The notes under the pieces are model-generated. The model saw only the letters and a program-made list of their open reading frames with translations, had not been told where the DNA came from and did not search any database. A DNA stretch of 64,000 nucleotides from an uncultured Methanobrevibacter sp. (GTDB taxonomy: Archaea > Methanobacteriota > Methanobacteria > Methanobacteriales > Methanobacteriaceae), in contig NZ_CADAJR010000026.1 of assembly GCF_902788255.1 (NCBI RefSeq), positions 1 to 64,000 of the forward strand. The letters run 5' to 3'. Positions within the stretch are counted from its first letter, which is position 1; each line of letters begins with the position of its first letter. Below are positions 1 to 9,008 of this stretch, piece by piece. Made by a program: the position numbers and the translations under genes.

Positions 1-1134
1 AGGAAGAATGGTGATGAGGTCATCAGGAATTACTATAACATGATCAAGAATGTTATAGGAGAGGATGGAATAATCTGCCGATTGGGCGGAGATAAATTCA
101 TCGGTATCTTTCCTCCGGAGAAGAAAGAAGAGATGTTTAAGATATTTAAGGGCGTTCCGATAACCTTCGGTGCAGAAGGGGAGAGACGGGTTGAGATATC
201 TTCAGCAGCAGGCATCTACGTCCTTCCGAATACATTTGTGGCTGCAAATTCGGGAGACATTATGGATAAGATCACTATGTGCTCATCCATGGCCAAGAGG
301 AAAAATGAAGGAACAGCCATCATTTATGACCAGACATTAAATAATCTTGATGAACGTGCAAAGTGGGTCAAGAGAAAATTCAAAAATGCACTGGAGGATG
401 GAGAGTTCCATGCATTTTATCAGCCTAAGGTCGATATAGTCAGAAAAGAGATAATAGGTGCCGAGGCACTCTGCCGCTGGTTCCATGAAGGGCATATAAT
501 TCCGCCGATGGAATTCATACCGATCCTGGAGCAGGGCATGGAGGTCTGTGATCTGGATTTCTACATCCTTGACCGGGTGTGTGCTGACATAAGAAGATGG
601 CTTGATGAGGGCAGAAATGTCGTTAAGATTTCTGTCAATCTCTCAAGAAAGCATCTTGTGGATGTGGATCTTCTGGAGCATATCATGACGATCATCGACA
701 GACATGATGTACCGCATAAATATATTGAGATAGAGCTTACCGAGACTACTACGGATGTTCAGTTCAAGGATCTCAAGAGAGTAGTTGCAGGACTTCGCCG
801 CGAGGGAGTAAGTACTGCGGTTGATGACTTCGGTATCGGATATTCTTCACTTAACCTTATCAGAGAGATCCCTTGGGATGTCCTTAAGGTTGATAAGGAT
901 TTCCTCCCTCTCGATAATGAGAATAAAACAAGCGTAACCAGCATAATGTTCAGACACGTTATCGCACTTGCTCAGGAAATGGGACTTAAATGCGTAGTCG
1001 AAGGCGTAGAGTCAGAGAAACAGCTGGATACACTTAAAGATAATAACTGTTTTATCGCTCAGGGATTTTATTTTGATAAACCGCTTCCGGTTGAGATCTT
1101 TGAGAAGAAAATGGAATCTAAGATATATGAGTAA
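1..1134 (+). CDS. GGDEF/EAL cyclic-di-GMP phosphodiesterase, 5' truncated
   Basis: The frame is open from the first base, so the gene starts before the window. The N-terminal part is the end of a GGDEF domain with a degenerate signature (RLGGDKF), so it is probably not an active cyclase. The rest is a complete EAL phosphodiesterase domain: the EALCRW signature, ELTETTTD, the metal-binding DDFGIGYSSL, KVDKDF, VVEGVES and QGFYFDKPL are all present, so c-di-GMP hydrolysis to pGpG is likely. It is followed by a bacterial-style terminator. C-di-GMP enzymes are not expected in Methanobacteriales, and base composition differs from everything right of about 1,420. I infer that this is bacterial DNA, perhaps from a Lachnospiraceae-type gut bacterium. 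Confidence 0.9.
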   Translation, partial: RKNGDEVIRNYYNMIKNVIGEDGIICRLGGDKFIGIFPPEKKEEMFKIFKGVPITFGAEGERRVEISSAAGIYVLPNTFVAANSGDIMDKITMCSSMAKRKNEGTAIIYDQTLNNLDERAKWVKRKFKNALEDGEFHAFYQPKVDIVRKEIIGAEALCRWFHEGHIIPPMEFIPILEQGMEVCDLDFYILDRVCADIRRWLDEGRNVVKISVNLSRKHLVDVDLLEHIMTIIDRHDVPHKYIEIELTETTTDVQFKDLKRVVAGLRREGVSTAVDDFGIGYSSLNLIREIPWDVLKVDKDFLPLDNENKTSVTSIMFRHVIALAQEMGLKCVVEGVESEKQLDTLKDNNCFIAQGFYFDKPLPVEIFEKKMESKIYE

Positions 1135-1160
1135 AACCTCTGGATACATGAGGGGTTTTT
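1135..1160 (+). terminator. Intrinsic terminator after the EAL gene
   Basis: AACCTC and GAGGGGTT form a hairpin directly after the EAL stop codon, followed by a T run. This is a bacterial rho-independent terminator shape. Confidence 0.75.
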
Positions 1161-1173
1161 ATTAGCATGGAAA

Positions 1174-1205
1174 GACCCTTACCTACATAAATGGTGAGGG
1201 CTTTT
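1174..1205 (+). terminator. Second GC-rich hairpin with T run
   Basis: CCCTTACC pairs with GGTGAGGG (one wobble pair) across a 9-base loop and is followed by CTTTT. It sits between the EAL gene and the next bacterial-looking gene. It could be a second terminator or part of a leader. Confidence 0.55.
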
Positions 1206-1247
1206 CATTATATAGAGATAAAAAACCGTTAGTGTGGGGTAAGTTAT

Positions 1248-1415
1248 ATGACATGGGGAACAGCATTTCTTATAACAGGCGGGTGGATCGTCGGGTTCAG
1301 CCTTTTGATTATAATTTTAAGCTATCTTGATAAGGTCTTTCATTTTTATGACCATTCAGGCTGGAGTGATCTTGGACGTTTGATCATGCAGGTCATATTT
1401 CTTTTCGCTGTGCCT
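1248..1415 (+). pseudogene. Bacterial membrane protein N-terminus, cut by a junction
   Basis: An ATG preceded by a purine-rich GTGTGGGG opens a protein with two strongly hydrophobic segments (residues about 4-26 and 43-60) and a short polar loop. I do not recognise the family. The reading frame continues past about 1,415 only into sequence that is the antisense of an archaeal secreted-protein gene, so its natural C-terminus is missing. Base composition goes with the EAL gene to its left. Confidence 0.5.
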
Positions 1416-1425
1416 GTCATATGTG
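1405..1425. other. Putative bacterial/archaeal chimeric junction
   Basis: A bacterial-like membrane gene running rightward and an archaeal secreted-protein gene running leftward both lose their natural C-termini at the same point. Composition changes here, from GC-richer DNA with intrinsic terminators to AT-rich DNA with archaeal signals. The archaeal reading frame matches its paralogue at 33905-34504 up to about residue 103 and then turns into antisense of the bacterial gene. Confidence 0.7.
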
Positions 1426-1721
1426 GTAAAATGAATGGCGTCATGGCCGCTGACATTCACCTTTTTTGCACTGTTGTGCTCGATGAAATAGCCGTAAAGG
1501 TCCATTATCGCAGGGTTGACGTATCTGATTGTAAACCTGTCAATGTCATAGTCGTATTCATACATGTTGAAGTCGCTTGAGTATGGGTTTTCATACTCCG
1601 GAGGTATCCTGAACTCCTCATATCCGACAGTTGCGGTTGTCCAGTTTGATGAGTCGACCGCACCAACAGCATTGATTAAGACAAAGAGTGCCAGAAGAAA
1701 AATCAATATCTTTCGAATCAT
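1410..1721 (-). CDS. Secreted protein, C-terminus lost at the junction
   Basis: It begins with a clear signal peptide (RKILIFLLALFVLINAVGA), with a GGTGAGAA ribosome site just upstream. The remainder is a short extracytoplasmic domain without a family I can name. It is a paralogue of the secreted protein at 33905-34504: both have a signal peptide, an EFRIP/SFEIP strand about 15 residues later, and a SGHDAIHFTTYD / SNHPVKFYYQYN stretch. The paralogue continues for about 90 more residues, while here the sequence switches to foreign DNA, so the visible protein is 5'-complete but 3'-truncated. Confidence 0.6.
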
Positions 1722-1729
1722 ATTCTCAC

Positions 1730-2296
1730 CTAAATAACAATTTCAAAGTCAATCTTTCTGTTTTCCCGTCTTCTTGAATCCATGTCCACGAAATCGTATA
1801 CCAATGGATTTTGGATAAGTATCTTCCATACCTCATATGTTTCTTTTATAAAATCATCCCTGAATGGAATGTGATCCTCTATTATCGGACATTTGTATGG
1901 AAATTCGGTTTCATCAAGCACCAGGTGAAAGCTGCCGTCTTTTGAGATGTGCGGAACCAGCGGAAATGTCCTGCACTGGATAGGCCTTATTGACCTGTCG
2001 CATCTTGGAGGATTTCTGCATTTTACAAGGCACACCTCCCCTTTCCATGAATGGGGAAAGTCCAGTTCGGCCGCATCTATATAATAGAGGTCAAACTCTT
2101 CTGAATCCTCATACATGAGCTCCTCGCCCGGCATCAGGAAAAGTGCAAGCTCATCGTTCGGATATTCCTCACTGTCGTATACGCAGCATATTTCTCCACA
2201 TAATTTTCCACAGTCAAAATCAACCGGTGAGACCGCATCAAGTCTTTGGTATAATTTTTCAATTGACTTTTTCATTTCACTAGCGCCATCTTCCAT
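1730..2296 (-). CDS. YkgJ-family cysteine-cluster protein
   Basis: The CGKLCGEICCVY cluster near residue 30, the EELALFLMPGEE-like segment after it and a second cysteine set (CLVKCRNPPRC, then QCRTFPL) follow the layout of the YkgJ/Fe-S-cluster (CxxxCxxCC) family, which is thought to bind zinc or an Fe-S cluster. The biochemical role of the family is not established. The gene ends 8 bases before the start of the secreted-protein gene that follows on the same strand, so the two may be cotranscribed. No strong ribosome site precedes the first ATG; an internal ATG at codon 8 (MKKSIEK) is an alternative start. Confidence 0.7.
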   Translation of the reverse strand: MEDGASEMKKSIEKLYQRLDAVSPVDFDCGKLCGEICCVYDSEEYPNDELALFLMPGEELMYEDSEEFDLYYIDAAELDFPHSWKGEVCLVKCRNPPRCDRSIRPIQCRTFPLVPHISKDGSFHLVLDETEFPYKCPIIEDHIPFRDDFIKETYEVWKILIQNPLVYDFVDMDSRRRENRKIDFEIVI

Positions 2297-2395
2297 ATTT
2301 TTAAGTTTATTTGGAAATATTTAAATAATTTTTCAAAAAATTTTTAAATCCGTTAAATCGAATTAATTTTGATATAATCTAATCAGATATTGTCA

Positions 2396-2575
2396 TATTT
2401 TATATGTACGTTTTCAAGCGGAAGTACATACGGACACGTTTGGGTTCAGGTACTGATTGGTGATACATGGGTATGTGCTGATGCAACAAGTTCAAGAAAC
2501 TCTTTAGGAGAAATAGTTAATTGGAACACCAATTCATTTCACCTAAACGGTATATATGATAGTCTTCCATTCTAA
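2396..2575 (+). pseudogene. Remnant of a transglutaminase-type surface protein
   Basis: The last ~55 residues match the C-termini of the genes at 2666-4969 and 6302-8908: FSSGSTYGHVW, then WVCADATSSRNSLG, VNWNT and a final GIYDSLPF. These hold the catalytic His and Asp of a transglutaminase-like domain, but the catalytic Cys half, the Ig-like repeats and any signal peptide are missing. Homology breaks down just before 2,396. It is most simply the tail of a deleted third tandem copy, lying immediately upstream of an intact one. Confidence 0.7.
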
Positions 2576-2665
2576 TTACTATTTCTTTTTTTATCATTTT
2601 TTTAGTTCCCCATCAAAAATTTTATATTGTTTGTTCAATTTAATTAATAACATTGGGGGAAAATT

Positions 2666-4969
2666 TTGAAAAAATCATTAATTTTGATATATTTATTTTT
2701 AATTCTAATATTTTCAGTTGTGGCGGTGAATGCCGAGGACGTAAATTCGACAGATTCAAGTATAGTAAGTTTAAATGACACTGTTGGCAATTATGATTCA
2801 TTGAAATCCTGCAATTCTGATTCATTATTGAATGATGCTTCCAAAAACATGACAGAGCTTGATTCACATTCCAATGATGTATACTATAAGGGAACTTATC
2901 AGGTGAGTCTGAAGGATTCGAATTCAGGAATTGCACTTGCGAACAAGTCTGTCACTTTCAGCATTGAAGGTAAAAACTACACTGCCCTAACCGATGATTA
3001 TGGTGTTGCCTGGTTGAAACTGAATTTGAATGTTGGAAGGCATACAATAACTTCCGCTTTCAGTGGCGATGATATACATGAAAACTGCACTTTGACCTCA
3101 TATGTTAATGTGCTTTCCACAATCATTGCATCAGACATCACAAAATACTACAAGGCAGGCACTCAATACACAGCAACATTTCTTGACAGTCAGGGAATCC
3201 CACAGGCCAACAGGAATGTGAACATAACCCTCAACGGCAAGACATACTCAAAAAAGACCAACTCAAAGGGAGTTGTGAGCATGCCTGTAAATCTGAATCC
3301 CGGAACTTATAAGATAAAATCAACCGATCCCCTTACAGGATATAAGCTCACCACCACATTCAGGATTCTTGAGACAATTACATCATCCGATGTGCAGAAG
3401 TTCATCGGTGACGGCAAGAAGTTCACAGCCAAGTTTTATAAAAGCAACGGCAAGCCTTTGGCCAAAAAATATATCAAATTCATTCTAAAGGGAAAGACAT
3501 ACAAGGTCAAAACCAATGCAGACGGCAAGGCTTTTCTGTCCTTAAATAAACTTAAAAAGGGAACATATAAGATCGTCTGCTGCAACAGCGACGGATATAA
3601 AAAGACATTCAAGATTCAAATCTACAATAAGAAGGCCACCACAAAATTAACCACAAAGTTCTACACCTTCTTTGAGGACGATACAAAACAGATTGCAGTC
3701 AAGTTCAAGACAAGCATTGGAGGCCCATCCTTTTCAGGAAAAGCAATCAAGATTAACATCAACGGAGATACATACTCCAAAAAAACCGATGCCAACGGTA
3801 ATGTTTTACTTGACGTCTCTGACCTTTCCAAAGGAATCTACACAGTAAGCTACAGTTATGCCGGTACAAAGTACTTCAAGCCATCCAAATCAACCAATTA
3901 TGTCACAGTCCTTAATAAAACAGACACTCGCCTTAAGGTTAAAAGCACAACCAGTTTCGGATATGGTGCGGGAACAGAGTTTAAGGTTTTGCTGAGTGCA
4001 GGTGGCGTGCCTTTGGCTAAAAAAGCAGTCACATTCAAAATATGCTCCACCAAATATGTCAAAACCACAGATTGTAATGGTATTGCGACATTACCTATCA
4101 ATCTTGCAATCGGCAACTATACAGTCAAATATTCCTTTGCAGGTGATTCATATGTCAATGAATCATCCGGTAGCTGCGATATTGATGTTTTCAAAAGGGA
4201 CAATACTAAACTCACATGGATGAGTGGAAGTTCATTTAAGGATTCAATCCAGATATTCAAGATAAAACTGACCGATTCTGATGGAAATCCTATTGAAGGT
4301 GAAAGAGTTATCCTGAAAATTGATGGTGGAATATACTATGCAACCACATCATCAAAGGGAATAGCCACATTCAAAACAGTAGTCGCATTCGGAGGATATA
4401 AGGTTTCATTCAGGGTTGACGGAAATAACTTCTATATGCCATCATCCGCTTCAAAATCAATAAAAGTCAAGCTGTCCTCATTCGGTAATGGAGTAAACCA
4501 GAAGGCATCAGGCATATCCTCAAAGTATCTAAAATCCTCAAGTTACTGTAAGGTGGGAACAAAGGCGGTCAAGAAGCTTGTCAAGAAACTCACCAAGGGA
4601 ATGAAAAATAATGAGGATAAGGCAAAGGCAATCTTCAATTACGTGCGTGACACATTAAGTTACAGATATTACTATGACACAAGATACGGTTCATCAAAAA
4701 CACTGCAGTATAAGGCGGGAAACTGCGTTGACCATTCACACCTGCTGGTTGCAATGTTCAGGACAGCCGGTCTGAAGGCAAGGTATGTCCATGGAACATG
4801 CACCTTTTTAAGTGGAAATGTCTATGGACACGTTTGGACACAGGTTTATATAGGCAATCATTGGGTTTGTGGAGATGCGATAAGCTATTCCAACCAGTTG
4901 GGTAAGATACAGAACTGGAATACCAAAACCGTCAAGGTACATGCGGGATACCGCAGTCTTCCGTTCTAG
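2666..4969 (+). CDS. Adhesin-like protein: Ig-like repeats plus transglutaminase domain
   Basis: The start is TTG, placed 5 bases after GGGGGA. A signal peptide (to about residue 24, ending VNAED) is followed by a Ser/Asn-rich linker. Six Ig-like repeats of about 80 residues come next, each with the NGKTY / TNSKG / GTYKI pattern. The C-terminal transglutaminase-like domain (about residue 620 to the end) has catalytic residues C687 (GNCVDHSHL), H722 (YGHVWTQV) and D737. It is expected to be exported and surface-located, where it could cleave or form isopeptide bonds. Unlike its neighbour at 6302 it has no pseudomurein-binding repeat. The stop shares a CTAG with the stop of the convergent hydrolase gene. 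Confidence 0.85.
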   Translation: MKKSLILIYLFLILIFSVVAVNAEDVNSTDSSIVSLNDTVGNYDSLKSCNSDSLLNDASKNMTELDSHSNDVYYKGTYQVSLKDSNSGIALANKSVTFSIEGKNYTALTDDYGVAWLKLNLNVGRHTITSAFSGDDIHENCTLTSYVNVLSTIIASDITKYYKAGTQYTATFLDSQGIPQANRNVNITLNGKTYSKKTNSKGVVSMPVNLNPGTYKIKSTDPLTGYKLTTTFRILETITSSDVQKFIGDGKKFTAKFYKSNGKPLAKKYIKFILKGKTYKVKTNADGKAFLSLNKLKKGTYKIVCCNSDGYKKTFKIQIYNKKATTKLTTKFYTFFEDDTKQIAVKFKTSIGGPSFSGKAIKININGDTYSKKTDANGNVLLDVSDLSKGIYTVSYSYAGTKYFKPSKSTNYVTVLNKTDTRLKVKSTTSFGYGAGTEFKVLLSAGGVPLAKKAVTFKICSTKYVKTTDCNGIATLPINLAIGNYTVKYSFAGDSYVNESSGSCDIDVFKRDNTKLTWMSGSSFKDSIQIFKIKLTDSDGNPIEGERVILKIDGGIYYATTSSKGIATFKTVVAFGGYKVSFRVDGNNFYMPSSASKSIKVKLSSFGNGVNQKASGISSKYLKSSSYCKVGTKAVKKLVKKLTKGMKNNEDKAKAIFNYVRDTLSYRYYYDTRYGSSKTLQYKAGNCVDHSHLLVAMFRTAGLKARYVHGTCTFLSGNVYGHVWTQVYIGNHWVCGDAISYSNQLGKIQNWNTKTVKVHAGYRSLPF

Positions 4970-5676
4970 TTTAACCTGTTGATGAAATCAACCATTGCAT
5001 CTATACTTTTTTTCTGCTGTTCATCGTGAGTGATAGTAGCCCTGCCGTCTTTTTGCTGGTTGCCGTAATTTCCTACCTGTCCATGGTTTCCGCCGTCTAT
5101 TATGATTTCGGTGAGGTTCTTGTCAATGAGATGGCGGGATTCATTGTATTTTTCAAGATTCAATATCTTGTCGTTGGATCCGTATATGGAAAGAACAGGC
5201 TTGTTGATTTCCTTTGTTGAGTATGCGCCAAAAAGTATGAGTCCGCTAACATTTCCTGAACTGTTCACGTATTCCGATGCCATGGCCCCTCCGAGGGAAT
5301 GGCCTGAGAGGTAGTAATGCTCATAATTTGAATCCCTCATTATGTCGCCAGCGAGATCCTTTCCAAGGAATGCCAGATTGAATGGCATTTCAACCAGATA
5401 GCAGTCAACGCCCCTTTCGGACAGGTGGGTAAGCATCGGAAGATAGGATGTGTATTCTACTTTCGCACCAGGATAGAATATCAGTGCGGTGTCGTTTCCG
5501 GGGCCGTCCAAAAGAAGGCCGTTATCCAGTTTTGTGACAGTTACATTCCTGGTTCCGTTGAGGTATTGATTTACAGTGTCGTCTGCATGATAGTAGTCGT
5601 TTACATAGTATATTCCATATGCAAAGACTGCCAGCACTATAATTAAAATAATAACAATGATTGATTTTTTCTTCAT
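4966..5676 (-). CDS. Membrane-anchored alpha/beta hydrolase
   Basis: One N-terminal membrane segment (residues about 5-24) is followed by an extracytoplasmic alpha/beta-hydrolase domain. The nucleophile elbow is GHSLGG with S127. A LSIYGSNDKIL strand carries the likely acid, and DGGNHGQ the catalytic His. The early FYPGAKVEY motif supplies the oxyanion region. Substrate is unknown; an esterase or lipase-like role at the outer face of the membrane is the safest reading. It is convergent with, and overlaps by four bases, the preceding surface-protein gene. Confidence 0.8.
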   Translation of the reverse strand: MKKKSIIVIILIIVLAVFAYGIYYVNDYYHADDTVNQYLNGTRNVTVTKLDNGLLLDGPGNDTALIFYPGAKVEYTSYLPMLTHLSERGVDCYLVEMPFNLAFLGKDLAGDIMRDSNYEHYYLSGHSLGGAMASEYVNSSGNVSGLILFGAYSTKEINKPVLSIYGSNDKILNLEKYNESRHLIDKNLTEIIIDGGNHGQVGNYGNQQKDGRATITHDEQQKKSIDAMVDFINRLN

Positions 5677-5733
5677 ATTTGCACCCTTATATTATTATAT
5701 ATATTAATCATATAAATCATCACAAGTTCGGTA

Positions 5734-5837
5734 ATTGATGAGTCCGACACCTTTTTAGATATTGAAAAAAATCTTAAGGAAAAGTCCCGATGGCAAATAT
5801 ATCTTCCAGTGACGTGAGTGAAATTGTAGGCAAATGA
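5734..5837 (+). pseudogene. Short degraded coding fragment
   Basis: Two adjacent frames read like natural protein: VIDESDTFLDIEKNLKEKSR, then after a shift of frame NISSSDVSEIVGK and a stop. Neither has a proper start for the whole segment. It looks like the 3' end of a frameshifted, otherwise lost gene. I cannot assign a family. Confidence 0.25.
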
Positions 5838-6213
5838 TTATTTCATTTCTTTTAAAAACTGTCAATTTGCATTGATTTTATGATTTTAGGAAAATTTTTA
5901 AACATTTTTCACAAATATCATTAAAATATCTTATTTTTCAAATAAACTAATAAAATGGAATAATATCTGTTTTATTTAGGTGAATAGTATTGTTTTTTAA
6001 TTTAAAAACTTGTATATATGTATTGATTTAAAATACAGTGCTTGGAGTAGGTAGTTTATTTCTAGTTTAGTTTTTCAGCTCAATATATTAAATTACATAG
6101 TTTAATCTTTTTACTGATTGTTTAAAGTAAAAATCAATATAATGTAAAATTTTAGTAATGTATTAACCTTATTTTTTAAAATCAAACTCATTTAATAGGA
6201 TTTAGCTAATAAA

Positions 6214-6230
6214 AAGGTTTATATAAGATA
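6214..6230 (+). promoter_or_regulatory. Archaeal promoter (BRE/TATA) of the 6302 gene
   Basis: AAAGG followed by TTTATATAAG fits a BRE plus TATA box. Transcription would start near 6,250, giving a leader of about 50 bases that ends in a strong GGAGGT site at 6288-6293. Confidence 0.6.
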
Positions 6231-6301
6231 TTTGCATTATATATTAGTGAGCGGGATTAAATTCCCGTAGAATATTCATTTTGTTATGGAGGTAAAATAT
6301 T

Positions 6302-8908
6302 TTGAACAGAAAAATATTACTCACTTTGATATTTGTTCTGGTTGCTGCATTATCAGTCGGTTCAATATATGCAAGTGATGTAAACAGTACAGGTTCACAT
6401 GTTTCTAGCGTTGATGATTCAGATGCTAAAATCAGCGTCGAATCACAGGATCTGCAGGCAAGTGAAGCTGTAGTTGATAACGATTCATCAGTAGATGTTT
6501 TGAAATCTGAAAATTCAAGTACTTTATCAACTAACACACAAGAAGTAAATCTTTTGGCATCTGATAATAATGCCACATCATATCTTGATGCGTCCAAGAC
6601 TATCAATGCAAAAGGTACTACTAAATATTACAAGGGAAGTACAAAATACACCGCAACTTTCTTAGACTTGAACGGAACAGCATTGAACAATACAAAAGTT
6701 AAAATTGTTGTGAACGGCAAGACTTACACTAGAACAACCGACAGTAAGGGTGTAGTTTCCTTGGACATTAATCTTAAGCCTGGAACATACAAGGTTACAG
6801 CAACAAATCCTGTAACAGGTTATAGTTTGACCACCAATTTCAAGATTTTGTCTACTATTTCCGCAAAGAACATCAATAAGGTTTATACTGATGCCAGAAA
6901 ATTCTCCGCTACTTTCTATAAGAGCAACGGAAAGGTATTGGCCAACAAATATATTAAATTTAAGATTAATGGGAAAACATACAAAGTTAAAACCAATAGT
7001 AAGGGAGTAGCTAGTCTTTCAGTAAAAAATCTAAAGAAAGGTACTCATAAAATTATTTCATACAACAGAGATAGTTTGACTAGAACCAACACTATAAAAG
7101 TTGTTACATCAGCTAAAACATCTTTAACTGCTAATGATTACACATTCCTTAGTAAGGATACCAAAAAAATCAAAGTCAGATTACTTAATGAATTTGGATA
7201 TGCTCCTTTAAAAGGTAAAGTTATCAAATTCACTGTAAATGGTAAGACATACAGGGCAAATACCAACAAGTATGGTTATGCTACTTTGAAATTGCCTTCA
7301 CTTAAAAATGGAGTATATAACGTTAAGTATAGCTTTGCAAAATATGGTTATTACAAAGCATCTAGCACAAAAGCTAAACTGACTATCATTCCAAGTAAAA
7401 CTCCTACCTACACAGTTAAAAGTACAACCATTTTCGGTCATGGTGCTAAAACACCGTTCAAAGTGGCTCTATCATCAGGTAGTGTGCCTCTTGCAGGCAA
7501 AAAAATCACAATTAACGTAGATGGAAAAACATATTCCAGAACAACCAATAGTCAAGGACTTGCTGCAATAACTATAAACTTGGACATTGGTACCTATAAG
7601 ATTACATATACTAACGATGCTGAATCAAAAATCAGCAAAAAGACTGAATCAACTACAATCCAAGTTGTTGAAAGGAATGCAAGTTCCATTAACTGGAAAA
7701 GTTCAACCACTTTCAACCAGGGTACCCAGACAGTTAAACTGTTAATACTTGACAGCAACGGTAAGGCCGTTTCAGGTGGAGCCGTAAAATTAAATGTTAA
7801 CGGAAAGGAATATAGTGCTACAACCGATTCAAACGGATATGCAACCATAAGTGCAAGTTTCACACCTGGTAACTACAGTGTCTCATATTCATTCGAAGGA
7901 GACAACCTGAATGCTCCTTCAACAGGACAAACTGATTTGCATGTTGAAAAGCTTTCCACAGTATCTCTTGCCAATGTGATTACTGCTGCAAAAAGCTTGA
8001 AAAACTCCATTGCAAATAACAATAAGTTACCAACCACTGTTTCATGTGGCGGACTTACATTTACCGTACCTGAATTCCTATATATTATGTGTCAGGCAAT
8101 TAATGAATTGGGCAATGCCAAAACAAGTGCTATCGCATTTATCACTGGTGTTGAAGATCCTACTTCACCATCCGGTGACGCAATCAGTACAACAGAGTTG
8201 TATAAATCCGGTTATCTGGCCCTCGCTAAAAACGTTGCAAACTTTATTAGTACCAACAAACAGGCACCTAATTATGCATCATCAGCTGTAGGTAACATCA
8301 TCTACAATGAACTGGTCGATGCAACTGCAAGAATTTTAGCGTGGTACGGTGATAACGGCAAGGTACTTCCTAATTATGTCACAATATCCTATGGTGACGG
8401 TGGAGGAGTTTCCCCAACAGGAACCGGTATCAATGAAAAGAATACCATTAAGGACTTAACTCCATATCTTAAGTCTACAACCAATTGTCCAGTTAATAAT
8501 GATGCTATTAAAAAGGTTGTTGACGGTGTAACTAAAGGTTTAACAAGTGCTTCAGCAAAAGCTAAAGCCATATTCAACTATGTAAGAGACTACATTTCAT
8601 ATAGTTTCTATTATGATACAAAATATGGTGCAGTCAATACCCTGAAATACAAGACAGGAAACTGTGTTGATCAGTCACACTTATTGGTTGCTATGTTTAG
8701 AACAGCTGATTTGCCTGCTAGATATGTTCACGGAACATGTAGATTCAGCAGTGGAAGTACTTATGGACATGTATGGACTCAAGTGTTAATTGACGGTAAG
8801 TGGACAGTTGCAGATGCAACAAGTTCAAGAAACTCTCTTGGAAGCGTAGCTAATTGGAATACTAAATCCTTTAATCTTCATGGGATTTACAGTAGTTTGT
8901 CATTCTAA
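6302..8908 (+). CDS. Pseudomurein-binding, Ig-repeat transglutaminase surface protein
   Basis: The start is TTG, 8 bases after GGAGGT. Signal peptide (to about residue 25), a Ser/Asp-rich linker, then five Ig-like repeats. Residues about 550-700 hold two, perhaps three, pseudomurein-binding repeats (for example NNNKLPTTV followed by PEFLYIMCQAI, and NGKVLPNYVTI). A transglutaminase-like domain with C788 (GNCVDQSHL), H823 (YGHVWTQV) and D838 ends the protein. The combination of pseudomurein-binding repeats with a Cys-His-Asp transglutaminase fold is that of the phage pseudomurein endoisopeptidases (peptidase C71), though here as a long chromosomal surface protein. A role in self cell-wall turnover or in attack on related methanogens is inference. 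Confidence 0.85.
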   Translation: MNRKILLTLIFVLVAALSVGSIYASDVNSTGSHVSSVDDSDAKISVESQDLQASEAVVDNDSSVDVLKSENSSTLSTNTQEVNLLASDNNATSYLDASKTINAKGTTKYYKGSTKYTATFLDLNGTALNNTKVKIVVNGKTYTRTTDSKGVVSLDINLKPGTYKVTATNPVTGYSLTTNFKILSTISAKNINKVYTDARKFSATFYKSNGKVLANKYIKFKINGKTYKVKTNSKGVASLSVKNLKKGTHKIISYNRDSLTRTNTIKVVTSAKTSLTANDYTFLSKDTKKIKVRLLNEFGYAPLKGKVIKFTVNGKTYRANTNKYGYATLKLPSLKNGVYNVKYSFAKYGYYKASSTKAKLTIIPSKTPTYTVKSTTIFGHGAKTPFKVALSSGSVPLAGKKITINVDGKTYSRTTNSQGLAAITINLDIGTYKITYTNDAESKISKKTESTTIQVVERNASSINWKSSTTFNQGTQTVKLLILDSNGKAVSGGAVKLNVNGKEYSATTDSNGYATISASFTPGNYSVSYSFEGDNLNAPSTGQTDLHVEKLSTVSLANVITAAKSLKNSIANNNKLPTTVSCGGLTFTVPEFLYIMCQAINELGNAKTSAIAFITGVEDPTSPSGDAISTTELYKSGYLALAKNVANFISTNKQAPNYASSAVGNIIYNELVDATARILAWYGDNGKVLPNYVTISYGDGGGVSPTGTGINEKNTIKDLTPYLKSTTNCPVNNDAIKKVVDGVTKGLTSASAKAKAIFNYVRDYISYSFYYDTKYGAVNTLKYKTGNCVDQSHLLVAMFRTADLPARYVHGTCRFSSGSTYGHVWTQVLIDGKWTVADATSSRNSLGSVANWNTKSFNLHGIYSSLSF

Positions 8909-8948
8909 TTAACTATCCTTTTTTTCTTTTTTTTATAAATTTTACAAA

Positions 8949-8960
8949 TATTTATATACT
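8949..8960 (+). promoter_or_regulatory. TATA box of the 40-residue protein gene
   Basis: TTTATATACT lies about 50 bases upstream of the ATG at 9009, preceded by an A-rich BRE position. A T-rich stretch right after the 6302 gene stop probably ends the upstream transcript. Confidence 0.5.
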
Positions 8961-9008
8961 ATTTCTTACAAACTTAAATTTAGGTACAACTAAATTTGAG
9001 GTGAAATT

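Larger units (their letters stand above)
5677..6301. other. 625-bp AT-rich intergenic region
   Basis: This contains the divergent start regions of the hydrolase and the large surface protein. Apart from a short degraded coding scrap near 5,734-5,837 and the promoter of the 6302 gene, I see only AT-rich sequence with no RNA gene. Its length is unusual for this window and may represent a decayed gene. Confidence 0.5.

Noticed and set aside
1-1134. EAL protein as evidence of c-di-GMP signalling in the archaeon
   Set aside because: It lies on compositionally foreign DNA that is cut within a gene near 1,415, so it should not be credited to the archaeal genome.
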